From JAWLCG01 sp041687295 (GTDB lineage: Bacteria; Planctomycetota; Phycisphaerae; SM23-33; FEN-1343): a stretch of DNA of 21,094 nt. The translations under genes and the position numbers were made by a program. Position 1 is the stretch's first letter; every line of letters starts with the position of its first letter. Below the pieces are notes generated by a model, which was given only the letters and a program-made list of their open reading frames with translations, was not told the origin of the DNA and searched no databases. Positions 1 through 6,367 of the stretch are shown in pieces. The stretch is taken from positions 1 to 21,094 of the forward strand of contig JAWLCG010000035.1 in the NCBI GenBank assembly GCA_041687295.1, given 5' to 3'.

Positions 1-430
1 GCTGGCGGACGGGTGGGAGCATCCTCAGACGCTGCGGCGGAGCTACCTGCTGGGGCTGGACGTGATCGGGCAGGCGGATGCGGGGACGGCCCCGGAGCCT
101 ATCACGCTGATCTACGACGGCCACGGCTCGACGCGGCGGCTGGCGGACTCGACGGGGGCCCTGGTGGCCGGGCAGGCGTACATCTACGACGCCTTCGGCA
201 ACCTCAAGTCTGACCACACGGCCGAGCCGGTCCAGACGCCGCTGCTCTACAGCGGCGAGTGGACCAACCTCGACACCGGCCTGCAGTACCTCCGGGCCCG
301 CCACTACGACCCCACCGTCGGCCGATTCACGCGGATGGACCCGTGGGCGGGCGACACCCAGGACCCCCAGAGCCTGCACAAGTACCTGTACTGCCATGGG
401 GATCCGGTGAACGGGGTGGATCCGACGGGT
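1..430 (+). repeat. RHS core direct repeat, copy A
   Basis: This stretch is almost identical to 2642-3071, with only scattered substitutions, at a constant offset of 2641 bp. Similarity fades just at the DPTG codons, where the toxin tips diverge. It is the recombination substrate expected for RHS tip swapping. Confidence 0.9.
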
Positions 431-1051
431 CTCTGGACGGCGACAAGTCTTTTGACGACGACCACTGTAGTAGGGGGGCTTGCCGGAATGGCCACCGGTG
501 CGACGGTGGCATCCCTGAAGGGCTATCGGCCGAACGAGATGCGGTTCTGGGGGTGGACACTGGGCGGAGGAGCGGCTGGAGCAGCTGCGGGTTACCTCGC
601 CGGGCTCGCGCTCATAAAGTTCGGCATAATCGCTGTGAGCCCAGTAACCCCCTCGCTCGCCCAAGCAGCTCAGCAGGGCTTCTCAAGGCATGGGGAGGTC
701 CTGGCTGCTTGGCAGCGGCTTGTTGGTGCGTGGTCAGGTGACCTCCGCCTGCATCATCTTGTGGAGCAGAAGGCTGGCATCGTTCGCTTTGGGGAGAAAG
801 CAATTCACTCGCTCCTGAACACTGTCCCCGTGTCAGAGCGATACCATAACATGATAAGCTGGATGTATAGCTCTGGTCCGCGCGTTAACAGCTTCATGTA
901 CTCCGAGCGATTCAGTGGCTTCTCAAGTCTGCGGCAGTGGATGCAGGTTCAGTCATGGGAGACGCAATGGCGCTGGGGCTATCACATCTACTGGTATGTG
1001 TTGCAGAACGGGACAACTGCAGGCTTCGAGCCCTCGAAGTGCGGTATCTAA
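2..1051 (+). CDS. RHS-repeat protein C-terminus with HHLVEQ-type nuclease tip (5' partial)
   Basis: The frame is open from the window edge, so the N-terminal part lies outside. The first ~140 residues are the RHS/YD-repeat core end: YDAFGN, GLQYLRARHYDP, GRFTRMDP, and the DPTG signature at which the variable toxin tip normally begins. The tip (about 205 residues) starts with a Gly/Ala-rich hydrophobic stretch, possibly membrane-inserting. It then carries LHHLVEQ...RFGEKAIHSLLN...YHNMISWMYSS, which resembles a recurrent RHS tip with HHIVEQ, IHN and ISGYYSS motifs that I take to be an HNH/His-Me-finger-like nuclease. In known systems the tip is released and delivered to rival cells. An immunity candidate follows 16 bp downstream. 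RHS identity is certain; the nuclease chemistry is inferred from motif resemblance. Confidence 0.9.
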   Translation: MADGWEHPQTLRRSYLLGLDVIGQADAGTAPEPITLIYDGHGSTRRLADSTGALVAGQAYIYDAFGNLKSDHTAEPVQTPLLYSGEWTNLDTGLQYLRARHYDPTVGRFTRMDPWAGDTQDPQSLHKYLYCHGDPVNGVDPTGLWTATSLLTTTTVVGGLAGMATGATVASLKGYRPNEMRFWGWTLGGGAAGAAAGYLAGLALIKFGIIAVSPVTPSLAQAAQQGFSRHGEVLAAWQRLVGAWSGDLRLHHLVEQKAGIVRFGEKAIHSLLNTVPVSERYHNMISWMYSSGPRVNSFMYSERFSGFSSLRQWMQVQSWETQWRWGYHIYWYVLQNGTTAGFEPSKCGI

Positions 1052-1067
1052 ATGTATGGAGCGAAAG

Positions 1068-1692
1068 ATGAAGCGTGAGTGGTACGCCTATGGTCCGGCC
1101 ACCAACAGAATTTCCGCGCCCGCCTTGCGGGAGCGGTTGCCGAACGCGCTGCTAGGGCGGCTTCTGAAAGGCGGCATCTTCGACTACGGTATCTGCGCAG
1201 ATCCGTTGGATGGGGGTCTTGTGGAGGAATTGGACAAGTTCTTTGGTATCGGCCGAAGGAAGGATGTCCTGCGTTCGCTACGAGCCGAGGTGGACAGCCG
1301 CAGTGTGTCCTCCTATGGGCAGTACGTTGTCAGTGCCCAACAGATCAACTGCCGCATCTTAGGGGACGGCGCCTCGTCTCAGGTGCAGACAGTTGAGGAG
1401 TTTGCCCGTTGTGTCGACTGCGAATGGCCTAAGCGGAGGCTGGCAGTTCGCGAGTTTCCTCCGCCGTTGAGTCTTGAGCAGTTCGACCGTCTTGTTGTCA
1501 TTTCCGCGGAAACGAAAGCTGTATTCGAGGGATCTGGCGTGACGGGCGTGGAGTATACAGCGATTCAAGAGGGTCTCTGGCTGATGCAAGTGCTGCGCCG
1601 GAGTCCGTGCCACGCTGACCTGATCGTTGCCCCAGACTACGAGGAGACTTCGCAGTCAGTTGCGGGGCCATATCTGTTTGGGTTGCGATATG
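1068..1692 (+). CDS. Putative immunity protein for the upstream RHS tip, N-terminal part (interrupted by N gap)
   Basis: The start is placed at ATG 1068 because GGAG at 1058-1061 lies 6 nt upstream; an in-frame ATG at 1056 lacks a ribosome site. About 208 residues are read before the gap, beginning MKREWYAYGP. There is no signal peptide or membrane segment. Two short stretches, LVVISAETKAVFEGSGVTG here and LIASRRLVELCVENRIGG after the gap, share the 'serine/alanine-helix-Gly' look of several two-domain immunity families of RHS systems. I cannot assign a named family. Position directly after a toxin tip is the main argument for an immunity role. It is probably one gene with the segment at 1703-1914, since only an arbitrary-length gap separates them. 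Confidence 0.65.
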
Positions 1693-1702
1693 NNNNNNNN
1701 NN
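1693..1702. other. Run of ten N: assembly gap
   Basis: Ten consecutive undetermined bases. The reading frame before the gap differs from the one after it, so the true missing length is not 10 if the gene is intact. This looks like a fixed-size scaffolding placeholder. Confidence 0.97.
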
Positions 1703-1914
1703 GTCCTGAGGACGTGCAGTTGGTCGATCGGGTTGAGGTGCGCGGCAGAGTCTACGCCTATAGACTGCCTTGGTTGATCGCTTCCCGAAGGCTGGTGGAA
1801 CTGTGTGTGGAAAACAGGATTGGAGGGCTCCTTTCTCCGCGAGTGCTGTCAAACCATGGGTTCGTTCCTTTGCTCGTTGGGAGGGGAGTTGTGACAACGA
1901 CGATAGAGGAGTAG
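1703..1914 (+). CDS. Putative immunity protein, C-terminal part (5' truncated by gap)
   Basis: Open from the gap to TAG at 1912-1914, reading PEDVQLVDRVEVRG onward for about 70 residues. It includes LPWLIASRRLVELCVENRIGG, a pattern often seen near the C-terminus of immunity proteins that repeat a similar motif in their first half. It is read in a frame different from the pre-gap segment. The simplest explanation is a single gene of roughly 280 or more residues with an unknown number of missing bases. No independent start codon with a ribosome site is visible. Confidence 0.55.
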
Positions 1915-1990
1915 GCGTCTGTGGCCTGCCAGCAGTCTGTGTACCAGCTTATAGGAGTGTGAGTCCCGGGGGCACTATACCGAACTGGCG

Positions 1991-2328
1991 GGCGGGTGGC
2001 ATGGCCGAAAGGGTTCGTTGACGGGTGCCACGGCCTGCCGCGACGGCTGTTGGTCGCGGTTGGCCGTGTTGCGGGCGCCCCGCCGCGCTCGCGACGCCAA
2101 CGGCGTCGGGTGTCATGCTGTCGAGCCATGGGAAGCGCCCCCTCGCACCGCAAGCGGAGGGGTATACCGTGGGATGCCCACTGGCTGGCGTGTTGGTGTT
2201 TCCACCGGCCTGCCCGGCGTGGCGGAGGGGCTGAGACGAGGCCCTCAGGGAGTGCCCGTTTGACGGGTTTCGCCTGATGGGCGAGGGCGGGGTATGGACG
2301 TCTCCGTTAACCCGAGAGCCTTCGGGCG
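1991..2328 (+). ncRNA. Structured RNA element copy 1 (HEARO/omega-RNA-like candidate), 3'-truncated
   Basis: First of three copies of a conserved non-coding element. Homology starts abruptly at GGCNGGTGGCATGGCC and stops at 2328, about 200 bp earlier than in the other copies. A strong double hairpin lies at 2029-2068: CACGGCC pairs with GGCCGTG, enclosing CCGCGAC with GTCGCGG. Other hairpins are GACGCC-aac-GGCGTC and CCCCTC/GAGGGG. The latter corresponds to a different-sequence but still paired CCGCCG/CGGCGG in copy 2, so structure is kept while sequence changes. The 5' arm of the long-range stem (CCGTTAACC, 2304-2312) is present but its 3' partner is lost. The family assignment rests on general resemblance (standalone, multi-hairpin, multicopy, variable 5' flank) and is not verified. 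Strand is inferred from that model. Confidence 0.5.
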
Positions 2329-2336
2329 AAAAAGGC

Positions 2337-2380
2337 GGGACAGTCACCTATTAATGGGTGCCATAATAGGTGACTGTCCC
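2337..2380. repeat. Perfect 17-bp palindrome with 10-nt loop (REP/RAYT-type)
   Basis: Left arm GGGACAGTCACCTATTA (2337-2353) is the exact reverse complement of 2364-2380; the loop is ATGGGTGCCA. The motif TAATAGGTGACTGTCCC resembles palindromes I associate with REP-associated tyrosine transposases, but no transposase is present here. It sits exactly between the truncated RNA element copy 1 and the start of the second RHS core fragment, so it marks a rearrangement point. It could also act as a transcription terminator hairpin. Confidence 0.8.
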
Positions 2381-3647
2381 GAATGGCGAGAGCGAGACGC
2401 ACTACTCGTACAGCATCGGTCAGAGACTGAGCAGCGCGGTGACCCATCGGTACACATCGGGAATCCTGACATCGGTCTCCGAGGAGTACTACCGCTACGA
2501 CCACAACGGGAACCGGATTTCCACGCGGCGAATGGTCAACGAGGATGCCGACCCGTACGGGATGTACGAGGTCAACGAGGTCACCACCTACCTCATGAAC
2601 TCGGCCAACCCGACTGGCTACACGCAGGTCCTCGAAGAGTGGCTGGCGGACGGGTGGGAGCATCCTCAGACGCTGCGGCGGAGCTACCTGCTGGGGCTGG
2701 ACGTGATCGGGCAGGCGGATGCGGGGACGGCCCCGGAGCCGATCACGCTGATCTACGACGGCCACGGCTCGACGCGGCGGCTGGCGGACTCGACGGGGGC
2801 CCTGGTGGCCGGGCAGGCGTACACCTACGACGCCTTCGGCAACCTCAAGTCGGACCAGACGGCCGAGACGGTCCAGACGCCGCTGCTCTACAGCGGCGAG
2901 TGGACCAACCTCGACACCGGCCTGCAGTACCTCCGGGCCCGCCACTACGACCCGTCGGTCGGCCGATTCACGCGGATGGACCCGTTTGCCGGGAATATCC
3001 AGGACCCGCAGAGCCTGCACAAGTACCTGTACTGCCATGGGGATCCGGTAAATGGGATCGATCCGACAGGGCGGTTCGCCGTCCTTGGTGGCACGCTACT
3101 GGGGTTCAGGGAGGCAATGTCAGCCAGGGCGAACTGGGAGTCCCAACGGTTGCCGATGTACACAACGGCGCTAAGGTTAGCCCGAGCTACAGCGAGGGTT
3201 ATCCCCAGCTTGTGTGAAACTGGCATCATCTCGATGTCGGTGGTAGCCGGCTACATTGCGGTAGCCAAGTTAGCCTATGCAGCACGCTATCCTGGCCGCA
3301 CAGTGCCCAAGGTTGTTCCAATGCCCTATTCTGTTATCCCTTCTGTGGCCCGTCATGTCGCTTCGCACCAGACCCGCTTTGGGGGTTTGTTCTTGACACG
3401 TGCACCCATAGGTGCAAGCATGGCTAATAGGCGCGCAGTTCTGGCTGGTAGGGGATGGGCCGGCCTTGGCATGAGCTGGGATGAATATCCGTTTGCCTCA
3501 AGCATCCAGGGCGGCAATCCAGCGACTGCAACCGTTGTCAGCGTCCCTCTGATAGAGAACCTAATCCAAGGAGGCATCATGAGTGGCAGCTACCTCCTTG
3601 AGCGGATTACTCCTGGCACATCTTTTGCTGTGGTGGTGGTACCATGA
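2370..3647 (+). CDS. Orphan RHS core fragment with NucA/NucB DNase tip
   Basis: 425 codons open after in-frame TAA and TAG codons at 2364-2369. The nominal GTG start lies inside the palindrome and has no ribosome site, so the 5' end is probably a truncated gene rather than a true start. Residues 1-230 are RHS core (YYRYDHNGNRI, YDAFGN, LDTGLQYLRARHYDP, DPTG). About residues 270-300 are hydrophobic. From residue 368, MSWDEYPFASSIQGG followed by VPLIEN and a second QGG match the DEYPFAS...QGG...N pattern of the NucA/NucB deoxyribonuclease domain, with Asp371 and Glu372 as likely catalytic residues. The stop overlaps the next gene (ATGA). Orphan modules like this are usually silent until recombined into the full-length RHS gene; here the 430-bp duplicated core supplies the homology. 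Confidence 0.85.
   Translation: MTVPNGESETHYSYSIGQRLSSAVTHRYTSGILTSVSEEYYRYDHNGNRISTRRMVNEDADPYGMYEVNEVTTYLMNSANPTGYTQVLEEWLADGWEHPQTLRRSYLLGLDVIGQADAGTAPEPITLIYDGHGSTRRLADSTGALVAGQAYTYDAFGNLKSDQTAETVQTPLLYSGEWTNLDTGLQYLRARHYDPSVGRFTRMDPFAGNIQDPQSLHKYLYCHGDPVNGIDPTGRFAVLGGTLLGFREAMSARANWESQRLPMYTTALRLARATARVIPSLCETGIISMSVVAGYIAVAKLAYAARYPGRTVPKVVPMPYSVIPSVARHVASHQTRFGGLFLTRAPIGASMANRRAVLAGRGWAGLGMSWDEYPFASSIQGGNPATATVVSVPLIENLIQGGIMSGSYLLERITPGTSFAVVVVP
2642..3071 (+). repeat. RHS core direct repeat, copy B
   Basis: Partner of 1-430. The few differences are mostly third-position or conservative changes. Identity ends near the DPTG codons. Confidence 0.9.
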
Positions 3648-4183
3648 CTTGTGATGACTATGATAGCATGTTGAGACGATTCGAGGATGCGTTACGGCGG
3701 CGCAATCCGCTTCTGGCCAGTCGGCTCATGCCTGGCGTTCCGGCAGGCCGTATTCGACAACAGCTGCATGATTCAGGAGCTCAAGGGCGCATTGAACCTG
3801 TCTGCGCCTTGTTTTCCTGGAAAGACGGTTCTCGTTTGGATACCAGCTTTCCCAAGTCACTGCTGAGCCCTTTTCCGAGATCGTCTTTCATGTTCATCCA
3901 GAGTCAGCTTATGATTGCGCACTTCGAGGCGTTTCCCGAGTACGCAAAGTACCGACCGGAGCTATGCCCACTTGTCGGGCGGTACTTTCCGCTGTTCTGG
4001 GATGGATCGGTTACATGGCTTGCGGTTGATCTTGACGCATCCCACCAGAGCCGAGTTGTGGCCATATCACTGGAGGGCGACTACGGCCCCCGGCTGGTCC
4101 GCGAGACATTCGCGGCCTTTCTGGAGGAAGCGACCTTAGCGAACGAGGAGGACCGCAGCATGGGTTGCCTGGAAGGTTCTTGA
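3644..4183 (+). CDS. SUKH (SMI1/KNR4-like) immunity protein A
   Basis: A 179-residue cytosolic protein whose ATG overlaps the preceding RHS stop by ATGA, implying translational coupling of toxin and antidote. The patterns LFSWKDG near residue 57 and YFPLFWDGSVTWLAVDL near 115-131 fit the SUKH fold, in which a W-x-x-G type loop and an F/Y-P-x-F-x-DG strand are typical. SUKH proteins commonly neutralise nuclease tips of RHS and CDI systems, so the presumed target is the NucA/NucB domain. The next gene is a clear paralog. Family assignment is by motif and context. Confidence 0.75.
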   Translation: MTCDDYDSMLRRFEDALRRRNPLLASRLMPGVPAGRIRQQLHDSGAQGRIEPVCALFSWKDGSRLDTSFPKSLLSPFPRSSFMFIQSQLMIAHFEAFPEYAKYRPELCPLVGRYFPLFWDGSVTWLAVDLDASHQSRVVAISLEGDYGPRLVRETFAAFLEEATLANEEDRSMGCLEGS

Positions 4184-4231
4184 TGCATCAGCACTGCCCC
4201 CGTTCCCGTAGCGCTTGCCGTGGAGAAGAAT

Positions 4232-4744
4232 ATGTATAGGGAGTTGCTTGGAGCCCTCGAGACTGCGGTACGAAAGAGGAGCCCTGCTCTGGCCGAGTCC
4301 CTGCTGCCGGGGTTGCCTGAGGGCACCATCGCGGCGATCCTGCAAGAAACCGGTGTGACAGGCGAGACGGAGCCGATCCGTTCCCTCTACTCGTGGCACA
4401 ACGGGATGGAACTTGGCCCGGCGACCGCTCTGACAGAGGCCAGCCTGTTCCCCCGGTCGGTATACACGTTCCCCTCGCTGGATGAGATGCTCATCCACCG
4501 CGAGCAGTTCTCCGGGCTGGCGCAGGTTCTGCCGGCTTTCGCGGAATGGCAGCGGCGGTTCTTTCCGGTCTTCTGGGATGGAGCCACGGGATACATGGCG
4601 TTGGACCTGGATTCCCGAAAAGGGCGCGTCATCCTTCTCGATCCTGAATGGGGGGCCGAATCCATGCGCGGGTACGCCTCGTTCGAGGAGTTCGTTGCAG
4701 ATGCCATCAGGGCCAATGACGCGAATGACGAGCTGTCATGTTGA
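4232..4744 (+). CDS. SUKH (SMI1/KNR4-like) immunity protein B
   Basis: 170 residues from ATG 4232. This start is preferred over in-frame GTG 4220 because GGAG at 4222-4225 sits 6 nt before it. It aligns along its whole length with the upstream gene: RRNPLLASRLMPGVPAG there corresponds to RKRSPALAESLLPGLPEG here, SLYSWHNG to ALFSWKDG, and FFPVFWDGATGYMALDL to YFPLFWDGSVTWLAVDL. It is therefore a diverged tandem duplicate, probably retained because it guards against a related nuclease tip. A gap of 48 bp separates the two genes. No toxin tip of its own is present, so it may be an orphan immunity gene. Confidence 0.75.
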   Translation: MYRELLGALETAVRKRSPALAESLLPGLPEGTIAAILQETGVTGETEPIRSLYSWHNGMELGPATALTEASLFPRSVYTFPSLDEMLIHREQFSGLAQVLPAFAEWQRRFFPVFWDGATGYMALDLDSRKGRVILLDPEWGAESMRGYASFEEFVADAIRANDANDELSC

Positions 4745-4752
4745 GGTTCCCA

Positions 4753-4779
4753 CCCTAGAAACCGCACTACAGACTAGGG
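4753..4779 (+). terminator. Small stem-loop after the immunity genes
   Basis: CCCTAG (4753-4758) and CTAGGG (4774-4779) can form a 6-bp stem just downstream of the stop codon. No T-tract follows, so terminator function is weakly supported. A third CCTAGGG lies at 4790-4796. Confidence 0.2.
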
Positions 4780-4800
4780 ACGGAACGTACCTAGGGAAAT

Positions 4801-5335
4801 GGCTGGTGGCATGGCCGGAGGAGGGGTCCCGTAACGGGTGCCACGGGCTGCCGCGGCGGCTGTCTGTCGCGGTTGGCCGTGTTGTGGGCGCCCCGACGAG
4901 CGTTCTGCACCAATGGTCTCGGGAGTCATGCTGTCGAGCCGTGAGAAGCGCCCCGCCGTACCGCAAGCGCTGCAAGCGGCGGGATATGCCCTGGATGCCC
5001 ACTGGCTTGCATTCTCGTGTTTCCGCCGGCCTGCACTGCGTGGCGGAGGGGCTGAGAGCAGGCCCTCAGGATCGCCCTTGTGACGGGTTTCGCCTGATGG
5101 ACGAGGGCGGGTATGGACGCTGCCGTTAACCCGAGAGCCTTCGGGCGGGTGAGAGTCCGAGAGGATCGGCCCCAAGCCTGCCTGCCCGCTCTCGGTGCGG
5201 TTAACGGCTGGGGGGAGAGAGCGGATGGCCGCGTCTGTAACTGGGGGCCCGAAGCTGCGTTGTGACGCGAGTTTCGGGCGGGGGCGTTGGCGCAAAGAAA
5301 AAGGCCAGGGGCGGGTTTGCCTCTGGCCTGATCTC
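4801..5335 (+). ncRNA. Structured RNA element copy 2 (HEARO/omega-RNA-like candidate)
   Basis: Full-length copy, about 535 bp. It shares the 5' start (GGCNGGTGGCATGGCC), the CACGG...CCGTG hairpin, the GGGGCTGAGA...CCCTCAGG module, and a 3' half absent from copy 1. GCCGTTAACC (5122-5131) is the exact reverse complement of GGTTAACGGC (5199-5208). Just inside it CGAGAGC pairs with GCTCTCG, giving a long closing stem around a GGTGAGAGTCCGAGAGGATC core. Several hairpins differ in sequence from copies 1 and 3 but keep pairing, for example ACC-aat-GGT where copy 1 has GACGCC-aac-GGCGTC. The last ~110 bp includes a hairpin that reads as a minus-strand terminator. No protein-coding signal fits; long minus-strand frames here look like shadows of GC-rich structure. 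Confidence 0.5.
5294..5328 (-). terminator. Minus-strand intrinsic terminator at the end of RNA element copy 2
   Basis: GGCCAGGGGC (5303-5312) pairs with GCCTCTGGCC (5319-5328), with one G-T pair. On the minus strand the stem is followed by TTTTTCTTT. The same structure ends copy 3. On the plus strand the A-tract comes before the stem, so termination would be weaker in that direction. Confidence 0.6.
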
Positions 5336-5381
5336 AAAATCGGTCTGACTTCCTGGCAACCTGATGGTTCACGATTCAGAA

Positions 5382-5925
5382 GGCCGGTGGCATGGCCGGA
5401 GGACTTATTGACGGGTGCCACGGCCTGCCGCGACGGCTGTTGGTCGCGGTTGGCCGTGTTGCGGGCGCCTCGCTGGTAATCGGCGAGCGTTTGACGCCAA
5501 CGGCGTCGGGAGTCACGCTGCCAAGTCATGGGAAGCGTCCCGCCGCACTGCAAGCGATGCAAGCGATGGAATATATCGCAGAAGGCCCACTGGCTGACGT
5601 TCTCGTGTTTCCACCGGCCTGCCCGGCGTGGCGGAGGGGCTGAGACGAGGCCCTCAGGGAGTGACCGTTTGACGGGTTTCGCCTGATGGGCGAGGGCGGG
5701 GTATGGACGTCTCCGTTAACCCGAGAGCCTTCGGGCGGGTGAGAGTCCGAGAGGATCGGCCCCAAGCCCGCGTGCCCGCTCTCGGTGCGGTTAACGGCTG
5801 GGGGGAGAGAGCGGACGGCCGCGTCGGTAAGTGGGGGCCCGAAGGTGCGTTGTGACGCGAGTTTCGGGCGGGGGCGTTGGCGCAAAGAAAAAGGCCAGGG
5901 GCGGGTTTGCCTCTGGCCTGATCTC
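5382..5925 (+). ncRNA. Structured RNA element copy 3 (HEARO/omega-RNA-like candidate)
   Basis: Full-length copy, 46 bp downstream of copy 2. Its 5' half is closest to copy 1 (near-identical from TTGACGGGTGCCACGG through GGTTGGCCGTG and again at CTGAGACGAGGCCCTCAGGG). Its 3' half is close to copy 2. CCGTTAACC (5713-5721) is exactly complementary to GGTTAACGG (5789-5797). The sequence just before the conserved start is unrelated to that before copies 1 and 2; in the omega-RNA model this is where a guide would lie. It ends at a minus-strand terminator hairpin touching the tRNA-like sequence at 5923-5996. No nuclease gene (IscB/IsrB type) is present in the window. Confidence 0.5.
5884..5918 (-). 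terminator. Minus-strand intrinsic terminator at the end of RNA element copy 3
   Basis: The same GGCCAGGGGC / GCCTCTGGCC stem as in copy 2, followed on the minus strand by TTTTTCTTT. It lies directly downstream of the minus-strand tRNA-like sequence, as expected for a tRNA terminator. Confidence 0.6.
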
Positions 5926-5996
5926 CCCAAGTTGGACTCGAACCTGAAACCCACTGGTTAACTATGGGCTGCGCCTGGTCATAAACTCGTGGAGGA
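5923..5996 (-). pseudogene. Degenerate tRNA-Asn-like sequence
   Basis: Read on the minus strand, 74 nt. The 3' half (GTTAACCAG...GGTTCGAGTCC...TTGGGGA plus G) closely resembles a tRNA-Asn(GTT) 3' half. The 5' end TCCTCCA can pair with TTGGGGA at six of seven positions (one G-T). The D stem does not form, the T stem pairs at only two of five positions, and the anticodon arm only closes with an oversized loop. It is therefore a decayed tRNA or attachment-site remnant rather than a working tRNA. Confidence 0.4.
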
Positions 5997-6125
5997 CGCA
6001 TAGGTATCTCATTACCCTGGGCAAACCTTCGCCTGGCAGGGGGGACCGAAGACTCTCTCTGCTACCGGCCTATCCTTGCCGCCGATCGCTCTCCGGCTGC
6101 ATGCTCATGATTCGGCTGCTCCAGC
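5997..6125. other. Non-coding stretch upstream of the Ubl operon
   Basis: With the following 240 bp up to the first operon gene, this stretch holds no convincing gene on either strand. Minus-strand frames across it have no ribosome site and no recognisable family. It may contain the operon promoter and leader. Confidence 0.5.
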
Positions 6126-6153
6126 TTAACTTCGCCCTCGATCCGGTCATAAA
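6126..6153 (+). promoter_or_regulatory. Possible sigma70-type promoter for the Ubl operon
   Basis: TTAACT (6126-6131) and CATAAA (6148-6153), each matching consensus at four of six positions, with a 16-bp spacer. It lies about 215 bp before the first gene in a relatively A/T-rich patch of an otherwise GC-rich leader. Weak evidence. Confidence 0.25.
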
Positions 6154-6367
6154 GTCTTGGAAGGGGCTGTAGCTGTTCGCCAGGCTCCCTTCGGTCGCCG
6201 CGGCGGCTTGCTCTGCCCCCGCAACTCCCCCTGTGGCCGCGGCTGCGCGGGCGCTGCCGTCGCCAGGCCCTCCCTCGTTCACCCGCCAGTCGGCCGGTCC
6301 GGCTGGTCCTTCCCGTGGTCCCGCGGTGGGGCTGCGCAACGTTCCGGTTCCCTGCAAGGAGATCCCC

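Noticed and set aside
4774..5562. Long minus-strand open frame (262 codons) across RNA copies 2 and 3, and a similar one at 5526-5954
   Set aside because: Both are repeat-derived, Pro/Arg/Ser-rich, without a ribosome site or family features. The three copies differ by indels of mixed length, which fits an RNA rather than a protein.
5700..5800. Group II intron or cobalamin-riboswitch reading of the GGTGAGAGTCC block
   Set aside because: The short motif is suggestive, but no reverse transcriptase, no recognisable domain V hairpin and no B12-box arrangement could be made out, and there is no downstream cobalamin gene.
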